Shown here: piece after piece, positions 8,224 through 18,387 of the stretch | How the letters are laid out: the number at the start of each line of letters is the position of its first letter | Numbering within the stretch: position 1 is the first letter of the stretch | Assembly: GCF_900114375.1 (NCBI RefSeq) | Contig: NZ_FOSV01000032.1 | Coordinates: forward strand, 1-39,840 | From: Methylorubrum salsuginis | GTDB taxonomy: Bacteria; Pseudomonadota; Alphaproteobacteria; Rhizobiales; Beijerinckiaceae | DNA: 39,840 nt | Direction of reading: 5' to 3' | The notes under the pieces: model-generated | The model's input: only the letters and a program-made list of their open reading frames with translations | Databases searched by the model: none | Told to the model about the DNA's origin: nothing | Program-made: the position numbers and the translations under genes

Positions 8224-8615
8224 GACCGCCCGCGGTCGCCCCGGCGGGAGGCGAAGACGGCTTCACCCTGGTCGAGGTGCTGGTCGCCTTCGCTATCGTG
8301 GCGCTCGCCACGATGTTCGTGCTGCGCATCCACGGCGACATCCTCGCCCGTGGGCAGAGGGTCGAGGCGATCGATGTCGTGATCGACGAGGCCGAAAGCA
8401 TCGTGCAGCTGCGCGCCGCCGCGCGGGCGCTGCGACCCGGCATCGAGCAGGGCCGGTTCTCCAACGGGCGGCTGTGGTCGCTCGAAGTGGCCGATCTCGG
8501 CCCGATGCTCGGCTGGCAGAACCTGCCGCCGCTCTGGCGCGTGCGCCTGCGCGAGGGCGGCACCGACGGACGCGTGATCTACACCACCCTGGTCGCGGAG
8601 GGGCTCGGTGGCTGA
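8220..8615 (+). CDS. gspI: Type II secretion minor pseudopilin GspI
   Basis: A 131-residue pre-pseudopilin starting at GTG 8220 inside the gspH stop (GTGA). A short leader EDG is followed by FTLVEVLVAFAIVALATMF, the methylated hydrophobic helix with Glu5. GspI is the core of the tip complex with GspJ and GspK and is thought to initiate pseudopilus assembly in the inner membrane. Its length is typical of the family. The 3' end overlaps gspJ by eight bases, keeping the four genes tightly coupled. Confidence 0.85.
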   Translation: MRPPAVAPAGGEDGFTLVEVLVAFAIVALATMFVLRIHGDILARGQRVEAIDVVIDEAESIVQLRAAARALRPGIEQGRFSNGRLWSLEVADLGPMLGWQNLPPLWRVRLREGGTDGRVIYTTLVAEGLGG

Positions 8616-9228
8616 GCGCGCCGAATCCGGCTTCACCCTGATCGAGATGATCGTCTCGCTCGCGCTCATGGCCCTGATCGCGATGCTGCTGATCCAGTCG
8701 CTCCAGGCGACCGGGCTCGTCACCCGCAGCGCGCAGCGACTCGCCGCGCAGGAGGAGGTGCAGCTCGTGCGCGGCCACCTGCGGCGCACGCTGGCCAACG
8801 TCGTCCGCCGCCGCCGCGACGGCAAGCGCGTCCCCTTCCTCGGCCAGGGCGAGGTTCTGGCGGCGACGATCGGGGCGAATGCCGAGGCCGAGCGCGTCTC
8901 CGAGATCATGGTCGGCCTCAGCGCGACGGCGGCGCCCGACGGCACCGGCTTCGCGCTGGTGGAGGAGACCCGTATCATCTCCGGCGCCATGACGGGGGCC
9001 ATGACGGGGCCCGAGCGCGAGGTGCTGCTCCGGGGCATCGCCGGGCTGAGGCTGCGCTATTTCGGCGTGCTCGGTCAGACCGGCAGCGCGGATTGGCAGC
9101 CGCGCTGGGTCACGGCCTGGCAGCGCACCGACCGCCTGCCGACCCTGGTCGAGGTGAGCGTCGATTTCCCCGCCGCCGATGCGCGGCGCTGGCCCGCTCT
9201 GGTCCTGCCGCTCGGAGCGGGGCCGTGA
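8608..9228 (+). CDS. gspJ: Type II secretion minor pseudopilin GspJ
   Basis: A 206-residue pre-pseudopilin from GTG 8608. The leader AERAESG precedes FTLIEMIVSLALMALIAMLL with Glu5. The following sequence (TRSAQRLAAQEEVQLVRGHLRR) and length fit GspJ, the large beta-rich tip subunit. The late LRLRYFGV and DRLPTLVEVSVDF strands also fit the fold. It overlaps gspK by four bases (GTGA). Assignment rests on prepilin motif, size and gene order H-I-J-K. Confidence 0.85.
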   Translation: MAERAESGFTLIEMIVSLALMALIAMLLIQSLQATGLVTRSAQRLAAQEEVQLVRGHLRRTLANVVRRRRDGKRVPFLGQGEVLAATIGANAEAERVSEIMVGLSATAAPDGTGFALVEETRIISGAMTGAMTGPEREVLLRGIAGLRLRYFGVLGQTGSADWQPRWVTAWQRTDRLPTLVEVSVDFPAADARRWPALVLPLGAGP

Positions 9229-10112
9229 GGCGGGCGCCCGCCCGCGAGGCCGGCTTCGTCCTGCCCTCGGTCGTCGCGATCCTGATCGTCGTCGCCGCCG
9301 CCGCGGCGCTGGCGACGCAGCAGATGCAGACCCATACCCGCACGACCGCGTCCCGCTTCGACGGGCTGCGGCTCCAGGGCCTCGTGGATGGGGTCGCGCG
9401 CTTCGTCGCCGTGTCGCTGATCAACGAGCGGGTGCGGCGGATGCCCGGCCTCGGCCTGCCCGAGAACGGCAGCACCGTCGCCTGCCCGCTGCCGGGCCTC
9501 GGCCTGATCCGGGTCAGCGTGCAGGACCAGGGCGGCCTGATCGATCTCAACGCCTCGCCGCGCCCGCTCCTGGAGGATGCGTTCCGCGCCCTCGGTCTCG
9601 CCGACCGCGACGCCTCGGCGATCGCCGCCGAAATCGTCGACGACCGTGACGCGGACGACACGCCCGAGCCGGCGGGAGGGGCCGAGGCTCCGCAATACAA
9701 GGCCCGCGGCCTCGCCTATGGGCCGCGCAACGCACCCTACGATTCGATCGACGAACTCGACCGGCTGCCCTCGATGACGCGGGCGATCGGCGCGATCCTG
9801 CGACCGGCGGTGACGGTCTGGAACAACGGGGGCGGCCTCGATCCGACGCTCAACCCGATCCTGACGGCGCGCGGCGGAGCGGTCTCCGAGGGACTGCGCC
9901 GCCATGCGAAGGCCTCCTTGCGCCAGTTCTACGAGATCCGGGTCGTGGTCGAGACGCCGAGCGGGGCGCGGTCGGGGCGGGCCGCGGCGCTGTCGGTCGA
10001 TGGGCGCAGCACCGGCCTCGGTCTCCTGACGTGGCGCAGCTCCACACACGTCGCCGCGCCGGGCGCTGCCCATCCCGCCTGCGAAACCTTGACGCTACTG
10101 GCGAAGGGCTGA
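9225..10112 (+). CDS. gspK: Type II secretion minor pseudopilin GspK
   Basis: A 295-residue protein starting at GTG 9225. Its leader ends REAG and the mature helix begins FVLPSVVAILIVVAAAAAL, lacking Glu5 as is usual for GspK. A large soluble alpha-helical domain follows (DQGGLIDLNASPRPLLEDAF, then a helical segment with DRDADDTPEPAGGAEAPQYK), typical of the GspK tip. GspK caps the pseudopilus and limits its length. It is last in the operon, and the YgiQ-type gene begins 57 bp later on the same strand. No gspC-G, L or M genes are present here, so the rest of the secretion system must be elsewhere or absent. Confidence 0.87.
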   Translation: MRRAPAREAGFVLPSVVAILIVVAAAAALATQQMQTHTRTTASRFDGLRLQGLVDGVARFVAVSLINERVRRMPGLGLPENGSTVACPLPGLGLIRVSVQDQGGLIDLNASPRPLLEDAFRALGLADRDASAIAAEIVDDRDADDTPEPAGGAEAPQYKARGLAYGPRNAPYDSIDELDRLPSMTRAIGAILRPAVTVWNNGGGLDPTLNPILTARGGAVSEGLRRHAKASLRQFYEIRVVVETPSGARSGRAAALSVDGRSTGLGLLTWRSSTHVAAPGAAHPACETLTLLAKG

Positions 10113-10169
10113 TCGACACCACCCCCCGCATTCGTTGAGATCGCGGGCCCAACGGCCTATGCAGGGGCC

Positions 10170-12302
<2,133 letters not shown>

Positions 12303-12430
12303 CGGTTTCGCGCCTCCGACGCGGCCCGCCCCGCCGGAAAACGCGCCGCGCCGCTTGACGGCGGGAGGGGCGGGGGCTTTGTCCCGGAGCGTCGTCCCGC
12401 CCATCCCCATCCCTTGAGAGAACGCTTGCC

Positions 12431-13258
12431 ATGACGCCGCCCCGCGACGGTTCGGCCAAACCGCCGGGATCGAAGCCTCCGGGTTTCAAGCCGGGCTTCC
12501 GGCCCCGCCGCCCCGGCCCGCCCCGGCCGCCCAGCCACACGCAGCGCGAGGGGATGGACCATGTCGTGCTCTACGGCTGGCATCCGGTCTCGCAGGCGTT
12601 GGCCAACGAAGGGCGCCGTTTCCACCGCCTGCTCGCCACCGAGAACGCGCTGCTGCGGCTGAAGGAGACGCTGCCCGCGCTGCCGATCGAGCCGGAGATC
12701 GTCCGCCCCGGCGCGATCGACCGCCTGCTCGGGCCGGACGCGGTGCATCAGGGGCTCTATGCCGAGGCCGAGCCGCTGGAGGCACCCGCTCTCGATGCCA
12801 TGCCGGACGATGCGCTGCTGCTCGCCTTCGACCAGATCACCGATCCGCACAATGTCGGGGCGATCGTGCGCACTGCGGCGGCCTTCGGCGTCACCGCCAT
12901 CGTGACGACGGCGCGCCACTCGCCGAACGCCACCGGCGTCATGGCGAAGTCGGCCTCCGGCGGGCTGGAGCACGTGCCGCTCGTCGTCGTGCGCAACCTC
13001 GCCGAGGCGCTGATCACCTTGGGCGAGCGCGGCTTCACCCGGATCGGCCTGGATTCGGACGCCGAGGCGCCCCTCGACAGCGTCGGGCCGCGCCGCCCGG
13101 CGGTGCTAGTGCTCGGTGCCGAGGGCAAGGGTCTGCGCCAGCGCACCCGCGAATGCTGCGACGTGCTGGTCCGCATCGACGCCACGGGGGCGATCCGCAG
13201 CCTCAACGTCTCGAACGCGGCGGCGATCACCCTCTACGCCCTGACGCGCCCGGCCTGA
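12431..13258 (+). CDS. rlmB: TrmH/SpoU-family 23S rRNA 2'-O-methyltransferase, RlmB type
   Basis: A 275-residue SPOUT methyltransferase. After a Pro/Lys-rich N-terminal extension (residues 1-40) comes the small substrate-binding domain (about 41-115: VVLYGWHPVSQALAN onward). The knotted catalytic domain carries all three SpoU motifs: DPHNVGAIVRTAAAFG (motif 1), VLVLGAEGKGLRQ (motif 2) and SLNVSNAAAITLY (motif 3). RlmB methylates the ribose of G2251 in 23S rRNA using S-adenosylmethionine. Related TrmH-family enzymes modify tRNA, so target assignment is by similarity. GAGAGAA lies upstream of ATG 12431. A GC-rich hairpin follows the gene. Confidence 0.88.
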   Translation: MTPPRDGSAKPPGSKPPGFKPGFRPRRPGPPRPPSHTQREGMDHVVLYGWHPVSQALANEGRRFHRLLATENALLRLKETLPALPIEPEIVRPGAIDRLLGPDAVHQGLYAEAEPLEAPALDAMPDDALLLAFDQITDPHNVGAIVRTAAAFGVTAIVTTARHSPNATGVMAKSASGGLEHVPLVVVRNLAEALITLGERGFTRIGLDSDAEAPLDSVGPRRPAVLVLGAEGKGLRQRTRECCDVLVRIDATGAIRSLNVSNAAAITLYALTRPA

Positions 13259-13278
13259 TCGCCTCGGCGCCTCGACGA

Positions 13279-13300
13279 TCCCCGGGCCCGCGCCCGGGGA
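13279..13300. terminator. GC-rich hairpin between convergent rlmB and tupA
   Basis: TCCCCGGGC (13279-13287) pairs perfectly with GCCCGGGGA (13292-13300) around a 4-base loop. It lies between the stops of convergent genes. There is no T run on either side, so it is a terminator-like hairpin rather than a textbook intrinsic terminator. Confidence 0.55.
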
Positions 13301-13319
13301 ATCGCTCATAGGGGCAGGA

Positions 13320-14153
13320 TCACTTCCCGGCCTTGTCGGCGCTCGGGAAGAACAGCGGCTCGCCGCCGATCTTGTAGTTCGCGATGGCCGTCTGGCCCTC
13401 GGGCGAGACGAGCCAGTCGATGAAGGCCTGACCCTCCTTCACCTTCACGGTCGGGTGCTTCTCGGGGTTCACCAGCATCACGCCGTAGGGATTGAAAAGC
13501 TTGGAATCGCCCTCGACCAGCACGGTCAACTCGCCGCGGTTCTTGAACGAGAGCCACGTGCCGCGGTCGGCCAGGATGTAGGCGTTGAGCGCGGAGGCCG
13601 TGTTGAGGGCCGGGCCCATGCCCTGGCCGACATCGCGGTACCAGTCGCCCTTCTGGGCCGCCAGATCGACGCCGGCCTCCTTCCAGGCCCGCAACTCGGC
13701 GCTGTGGGTGCCGGAGCGGTCGCCGCGGGAGACGAACGGCGCCTTGGCCTCGGCGAGTTTCCTGAAGGCATCCTGAAGCCCCGCGCCCTTGATGCCAGCC
13801 GGGTCGGCCTTGGGGCCGATCACGACGAAGTCGTTGTACATTACGTCCTTGCGGGCCTTGGCGAAGCCTTCGGCGACGAACTTGTCCTCCGCCGCGCGGT
13901 CATGGACCAGCACCACGTCGGCATCGCCCCGGCGGGCGGCGTCGAGGGCCTGTCCGGTGCCCAGCGCCACAACCTTCACCTCGATGCCGGTCTTGTCCTT
14001 GAACAGCGGCAGGATGTGCTTGAACAGGCCCGATTGCTCGGTCGAGGTGGTCGAGGCGACGACGATGGATGGCGGCTCCGCGCGGGCCGGCACGGCGGCG
14101 GCGAGGCCGGCGGCGAGGGCGAGGCTCAGGACGCCGCGGCGTAGGAGGTCCAA
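13320..14153 (-). CDS. tupA: Tungstate ABC transporter substrate-binding protein TupA
   Basis: A 277-residue periplasmic protein with a signal peptide (residues 1-25, ending ARAEPP). The mature N-terminus has VASTTSTEQSGL, the serine/threonine-rich anion-binding motif of TupA. Other family blocks are VMYNDFVVIGP and SRGDRSGTH. TupA proteins bind tungstate very tightly and prefer it over molybdate, although some relatives bind both. TTG at 14153 is the only start giving a proper signal peptide and has GGAG upstream at suitable distance. It overlaps the end of tupC by 28 bases and is the last gene of a tupB-tupC-tupA unit. Confidence 0.9.
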   Translation of the reverse strand: MDLLRRGVLSLALAAGLAAAVPARAEPPSIVVASTTSTEQSGLFKHILPLFKDKTGIEVKVVALGTGQALDAARRGDADVVLVHDRAAEDKFVAEGFAKARKDVMYNDFVVIGPKADPAGIKGAGLQDAFRKLAEAKAPFVSRGDRSGTHSAELRAWKEAGVDLAAQKGDWYRDVGQGMGPALNTASALNAYILADRGTWLSFKNRGELTVLVEGDSKLFNPYGVMLVNPEKHPTVKVKEGQAFIDWLVSPEGQTAIANYKIGGEPLFFPSADKAGK

Positions 14154-14842
14154 GGCAATTCTCCGGTGAGATAGGCCCGCGCTTCGGGCGTTCGGGGGGA
14201 GGGTAGGATGGTGCGGGTCGGCCCCTGCTCGACGGCGCGGCCGGCATCGAGCACGATCGCGCGCTCGGCGAGCCGCGCGACCTGCCCGAGATTGTGCGAG
14301 ACGAGGAGCACGGCGGTGCCGGCCCGCGCCATCTCGGCCACGAGATCCTCGACGACGGCCGTCGCCGCCGGATCGAGGCTCGCGGTCGGCTCGTCGAGGA
14401 GCAGAAGGGTCGGGCGCAAGGCCCAGGCGCGGGCGAGCGCCAGCCGCTGCTGCTCGCCGCCGGAGAAGCGGGTGGCGGCGTCACCCGCCCGCTCGAACAG
14501 GCCGACGCGGGCCAGCGCGGCGGCGACACGCTCCCGCCGGTCGCGGCGCGACAGCTTGAGCGGGCCGAGCGCCAGGGCGACGTTGGCCGCCGCGCTCGCG
14601 CGGATCAAAGCGGTGCGCTGGAAGACGAAGGCCGTGCGGCCGGGGCCGACTCGGACGGCGCCGGAATCGGGTCGGAGGAGGCCGTCGATCACGCGCAGCG
14701 TCACGCTCTTGCCGGCGCCGTTCGGGCCGATCAGGGCCGTCACGCCGCGGGCCGGTACGTCGAAGGTGAGCCGGTCGAGGATCGGGCGACCGCCCAAGCT
14801 GAGGCTCACGCCGTCGAGGCGGATGACGGGGGCCGCGCTCAT
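14126..14842 (-). CDS. tupC: Tungstate ABC transporter ATPase TupC
   Basis: A 238-residue ABC ATPase with Walker A GPNGAGKS, signature FSGGEQQRLALARA, Walker B LLLLDEPTASLD and H-loop LLVSHN. There is no C-terminal oxyanion-binding extension of the ModC type, consistent with TupC. Its ATG at 14842 overlaps the tupB stop as ATGA, so translation is coupled to the permease gene. The frame stays open far upstream, but that extension is only the shadow of tupB. It powers tungstate uptake from the cytoplasmic face of the inner membrane. Confidence 0.9.
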   Translation of the reverse strand: MSAAPVIRLDGVSLSLGGRPILDRLTFDVPARGVTALIGPNGAGKSVTLRVIDGLLRPDSGAVRVGPGRTAFVFQRTALIRASAAANVALALGPLKLSRRDRRERVAAALARVGLFERAGDAATRFSGGEQQRLALARAWALRPTLLLLDEPTASLDPAATAVVEDLVAEMARAGTAVLLVSHNLGQVARLAERAIVLDAGRAVEQGPTRTILPSPRTPEARAYLTGELPWTSYAAAS

Positions 14843-15534
14843 CCGTAGGCCCTCGCCGCATGGCCCCGCAGCAGGGCGGCGGCGGCGTTGACCGTGAGGA
14901 CGAGCCCCATCAGCACGACGCCCAGCGCCAAGGCGAGGCTGAGGTCGCCCTTCTGGGTCTCCAGGGAGATCGCCGTCGTCATGGTGCGGGTGTGGCCGTC
15001 GATGTTGCCGCCGACGACGAGGACGGCGCCGATCTCCGAGATCGCCCGGCCGAAGGCGGCGAGCCCCGCCGTCACCAGGGAGAAGCGCACGTCGTAGATC
15101 AGCACCAGGGCCCGGCGCGGCGCGGAAAGGCGCAGCGAGCGCAAGGGTTCGCCGAGATGCGCCTCGGCATCGGCCACCACCTGCCGGGTGAGGGCGGCGA
15201 CCAGGGGCGTCGCCAGCACCGCCTGCGCCGCCACCATCGCGCCGGGGGTGAACAGCAGGCCGAGGCCCCCGAGCGGGCCGGAGCGGGACAGGAGCAGGTA
15301 GAGCACCAGCCCGACGATGACCGGGGGCAGCCCCATGAAGGCGTTGAGCACGGCCACGAGCGCGTCCCGGCCGGGAAACCGCGCCACCGCCACGAGGCTC
15401 CCGAGCGGAATCCCGAAGAGAAGGCCGAGGCCGACCGCCGTGAGGCTGACGCGCAGGGACAGCCACGCGATCGCGATCACGTCGCGGTCGAGCGTCCACA
15501 GGCGGGCGAACGTCTCGTGAAGGGTCTCTGTCAT
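14839..15534 (-). CDS. tupB: Tungstate ABC transporter permease TupB
   Basis: A 231-residue inner-membrane permease with about five to six hydrophobic segments. The binding-protein-dependent transport signature lies in RAISEIGAVLVVGGNIDG, matching the TupB/WtpB-type EAA region near the C-terminus. It is the first gene of the tupB-tupC-tupA unit, divergent from the regulator gene that begins 83 bp away. The usual order in bacteria is A-B-C, so having the binding protein last is unusual. Confidence 0.88.
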   Translation of the reverse strand: MTETLHETFARLWTLDRDVIAIAWLSLRVSLTAVGLGLLFGIPLGSLVAVARFPGRDALVAVLNAFMGLPPVIVGLVLYLLLSRSGPLGGLGLLFTPGAMVAAQAVLATPLVAALTRQVVADAEAHLGEPLRSLRLSAPRRALVLIYDVRFSLVTAGLAAFGRAISEIGAVLVVGGNIDGHTRTMTTAISLETQKGDLSLALALGVVLMGLVLTVNAAAALLRGHAARAYG

Positions 15535-15617
15535 CGCCGCCGTCGGCGCGGGGGATGCGCCTTGCCGCGTCGGATGCTACGCCCTCCATGAGAAGATCAA
15601 TAGGAAAGCGCTTGCAT
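15535..15617. promoter_or_regulatory. Divergent promoter region between tupB and the HTH-PBP regulator
   Basis: This 83-bp region separates divergent tupB and the regulator, so it should hold both promoters and the operator. An 8-bp perfect palindrome, AAGCGCTT, sits at 15606-15613 just before the regulator ATG. No match to the E. coli ModE operator (CGTTATAT-TATAACG) was seen. The palindrome is only a candidate operator. Confidence 0.35.
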
Positions 15618-16622
15618 ATGAGGGTGAGCCTCCGGATCGACGGCCGGGCGGGGGGCGGCCGGGCCGACATCGCCATCGGGCCGACCCAGGCGCTGCTGGA
15701 GGCGCTCGATCGCACCGGCTCGCTTCAGGGCGTCGCGGAGGAGCTCGGCGTGTCCTACCGCTCGGCCTGGGGTCAACTCGCGGCGCTCGAACACGCCCTC
15801 GGCCGCCCGGCGGCGGTGAAGACCAAGGGCCACGGCAGCGTGCTGACGCCGCTTGGCGCCGGGTTGCTCGCCCTGCTCAAGGCCTCGCAGGTGCGGCTCG
15901 GGCCGGCGCTCGCCGCCGAGGAGATGGCGCTCGGCGACGGCCTGCGCCGCCTGATGGAGCCGGACGTCGCCCGCATCCGGCTGGCCGCGAGCCACGATCC
16001 GCTGCTGTTGGAGGCGGTGGAGTCGCGGCCCGAGATCGACCTGATGGTGGCGGGCAGCCTCGACGCGCTGGCGCGGCTGCGCGAGGGCGCAGTCGAGGCC
16101 GCGGGCTTCCATTACGGCAGCGACGACGATCCGCCGCCGCCCTTCGACGGGGTGTTTCGCGATGCCGACCTCGCCGTCGCGCCGCTGTTTCGCCGGGAGC
16201 AGGGCCTGCTGTTCGCCCCCGGAAACCCGCTGCGGCTCACGGGCGTCGAGGACATCGCCGCGCGGCGAGCCCGGTTCGTGAACCGGCAGCGGGGGGCGGG
16301 CACCCGCATCTGGTTCGAGCGGCTGTGCCGGGAGGCCGGCGTGCCGCTCGAATCGATCGTCGGGCACCATACAGAAGAGTTCACGCATCAGGCGGTGGCC
16401 GCGCTGATCGCCACCGGGGCGGCGGATGTCGGCATGGGCACCCGCGCGGTGGCCGAGCGCTTCGCCCTCGATTACCGGCTTCTCGGCTGGGAGACCTATT
16501 ACCTCGCCGCCCGCGTCTCGCTGCCGCCCGCGCGGCTGGCGCCGCTGCAGGACCTGATCCGCCGCCGTGCCGGCGCGGTCTCAGGCTACGCTCCGCCGGA
16601 GGCCTACCAGAGCGAGGCGTGA
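15618..16622 (+). CDS. ModE-like HTH regulator fused to a PBP-like ligand domain
   Basis: A 334-residue predicted transcription factor. Residues 1-85 form a ModE N-terminal-like winged helix (VSLRIDG, then ALLEALDRTGSLQGVAEELG, VSYRSAWGQL). Residues 110-310 form a PBP-like domain in place of the molybdate-binding TOBE domains of ModE. That domain resembles the C-terminal half of the MoeA-PBP protein encoded at 18384-20390 (NRQRGAGTR versus NRNAGSGTR; THQAVAALIATGAADVG versus SHNAVAAAVAQGRADWG). It probably senses molybdate or tungstate, or a related signal, and controls the divergent tup genes. ATG 15618 was chosen because the ModE-like fold begins there; in-frame starts exist at 15588 and 15555. 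It overlaps the 3' end of convergent moeA by 19 bases. Confidence 0.82.
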   Translation: MRVSLRIDGRAGGGRADIAIGPTQALLEALDRTGSLQGVAEELGVSYRSAWGQLAALEHALGRPAAVKTKGHGSVLTPLGAGLLALLKASQVRLGPALAAEEMALGDGLRRLMEPDVARIRLAASHDPLLLEAVESRPEIDLMVAGSLDALARLREGAVEAAGFHYGSDDDPPPPFDGVFRDADLAVAPLFRREQGLLFAPGNPLRLTGVEDIAARRARFVNRQRGAGTRIWFERLCREAGVPLESIVGHHTEEFTHQAVAALIATGAADVGMGTRAVAERFALDYRLLGWETYYLAARVSLPPARLAPLQDLIRRRAGAVSGYAPPEAYQSEA

Positions 16623-17851
16623 GGGTAGAAGGCCAGCGGATCGCCCGGCGCGACGCCCAGCGCGTCGTCGGGCAGTTCTACGAGGCCGTCGCTGCCGGTG
16701 AGCGAGGTCAGCACGCCGGCCCCGTCGCGGGGAAACTTTTTGGCGATCAGGCCGTCCGGTCCGTGGGCGAGCGTGACGCGAACGAATTCCCGGCGGCCCT
16801 GCTTCTTCTTGTAGGAGAAATCCGAGCGCACGGAGAAAGCCTGCGGCGGCTCGTGGCGCGCGCCGCTGAGCGCGGCGAGCAGCGGGCGCACCACGAACAG
16901 CAGCGTGACGTAGACTGCGACCGGATTGCCCGGGAGCCCGATGAAGGGCGTGCCGGCCACCAACCCCGCCGCCACCGGCCGGCCGGGCTTGACCGCGAGG
17001 CGCCACATCACGAGCCGTCCGATCGCCTCGACCGCGGCCTTCACGTGGTCCTCCTCGCCGGTCGAGACGCCGCCGGAGGTGAGGATCAGGTCGTGGCCCT
17101 CGGCCGCTCGGGCGAGATGGCCCGGCAGGGTTGCCGCGTCGTCGCGCAGGATGCCGAGATCGGAGACCGCGCAGCCGAGCCGGCTCAGCAGGGACGCGAG
17201 CAGCACCCGGTTCGAATCGTGGATCGCGCCGGGTCGCAGGCCTGCGCCGGGCTCGACCAGCTCGTCGCCGGTGGAGAACAGCGCCACCTTCAGCCGCCGC
17301 CGCACATCGAGCCGGGCATGGCCGGTGGCGGCGGCCAGCGCGAGATCCTGCGGGCGCAGCCGCCGTCCGGCCGGGATGGCGAGCGCGCCGCGCTCCAGAT
17401 CCTCGCCCGCGGGCCGGGCATTGGCGCCGGGCTTCAGCCCCGGCGGCAGGGCGACCCGATCGCCGTCGCGGGTCACGTCCTCCTGCATGAACACGGTGTC
17501 GGCGCCGGACGGCATCGGTGCGCCGGTGAAGATGCGGATCGCCCCGCCGGGCCACGCTTCCGCCGCAGCCGCGCCCGCCGGCAGGCGGCCGGTGACGGGC
17601 AGCACGGTCTCGGCGCCGGGTGCGAGGTCGGCATGGCGCACGGCGTAACCGTCCACCGCCGAGTTGGCGAAGGGCGGCAGCGCGTGTTCGGCGAAGACGT
17701 CCCGCGCCGCGATGCGCCCGTCGGCCTCCCCGAGCGGCACGGATTCGGTGCCGGCGATGACCGGGAAGCGCTCGGCGATGCGGGCGACCGCCTCCTCGAT
17801 CACCATGAGCTTGCCGCCGAAGGCGAAGCAATCGTCGGTGAGCTGCGCCAT
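16604..17851 (-). CDS. moeA: Molybdopterin molybdenumtransferase MoeA (canonical)
   Basis: A 415-residue MoeA that inserts the metal oxyanion into adenylylated molybdopterin in the cytoplasm. Conserved blocks are complete: SAVDGYAVR, FTGAPMPSGADTV, STGDELVEPG, SGGVSTGEEDHVK and GLPGNPVAVYV, followed by the C-terminal beta domain. It is the last gene of a four-gene minus-strand operon. The mobB stop TGA overlaps ATG 17851 as TGATG; GTG at 17854 is an alternative start. As the only paralogue here with every catalytic block, it is the most likely working insertase for Mo and/or W. Confidence 0.93.
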   Translation of the reverse strand: MAQLTDDCFAFGGKLMVIEEAVARIAERFPVIAGTESVPLGEADGRIAARDVFAEHALPPFANSAVDGYAVRHADLAPGAETVLPVTGRLPAGAAAAEAWPGGAIRIFTGAPMPSGADTVFMQEDVTRDGDRVALPPGLKPGANARPAGEDLERGALAIPAGRRLRPQDLALAAATGHARLDVRRRLKVALFSTGDELVEPGAGLRPGAIHDSNRVLLASLLSRLGCAVSDLGILRDDAATLPGHLARAAEGHDLILTSGGVSTGEEDHVKAAVEAIGRLVMWRLAVKPGRPVAAGLVAGTPFIGLPGNPVAVYVTLLFVVRPLLAALSGARHEPPQAFSVRSDFSYKKKQGRREFVRVTLAHGPDGLIAKKFPRDGAGVLTSLTGSDGLVELPDDALGVAPGDPLAFYPHASLW

Positions 17852-18387
17852 CACACGGACTCCAGCCGGGCCAGCACCGCGTCGAGCGGCTCGGCGCGGG
17901 CCAGCACCAGATCGGCGATGGCCTCGATGTCGTCGAGCCCGACCACCGGCACGCCGGCCTCCGGGAAGGGGATGTCGCTGGCGATGCCGACGATCCGCGG
18001 GTCGTCGGGGTGGATCGGCGGGCGGCCGTTGGCGTCGCGGAACACTTCGAGCTTGGGGTGGGCCTCGCGCTTGAAGCCCTCCACCAGGGCGAGGCCCTCC
18101 GGCGTCAGCCGCCGCAGCAGGTCGGGCAGGCGCGCCTCTTCCCCCTCGTCGACCTCGCGGATCTGCACCCAGCGCCGGGACGAGGAGACGATCACCTCGC
18201 TGGCGCCGACCTGTCGGTGGACATGCGAATCTTTGCCCGGATGATCCACGTCGAAGGCATGATGGGCGTGCTTGAGCGTGGCGACGCGCACGCCACGGGA
18301 CACGAGGAGCGGGATCAGCCGGGACAGCAGCGTGGTCTTGCCCGCCCCGCTCCAGCCGGCGAGGCCGATCACCCTGAGCCCGCTCAT
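17851..18387 (-). CDS. mobB: Molybdopterin-guanine dinucleotide biosynthesis protein MobB
   Basis: A 178-residue P-loop GTPase-like protein with Walker A GWSGAGKTTL at the N-terminus, followed by VATLKHAHHAFDVDHPGKDS, the family's characteristic region, and VEGFKREAHPKLEV. MobB assists MobA in making the guanine dinucleotide form of the cofactor, which formate dehydrogenases of the DMSO reductase family use. ATG 18387 overlaps the stop of the upstream moeA-PBP gene as ATGA. The open frame continues upstream but that part is a shadow of the neighbouring gene. Confidence 0.92.
   Translation of the reverse strand: MSGLRVIGLAGWSGAGKTTLLSRLIPLLVSRGVRVATLKHAHHAFDVDHPGKDSHVHRQVGASEVIVSSSRRWVQIREVDEGEEARLPDLLRRLTPEGLALVEGFKREAHPKLEVFRDANGRPPIHPDDPRIVGIASDIPFPEAGVPVVGLDDIEAIADLVLARAEPLDAVLARLESV

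Noticed and set aside
14126..15715. A single 529-residue open frame covering tupB and tupC
   Set aside because: Only the part from ATG 14842 has ABC ATPase motifs. The upstream part is the antiphase shadow of tupB.
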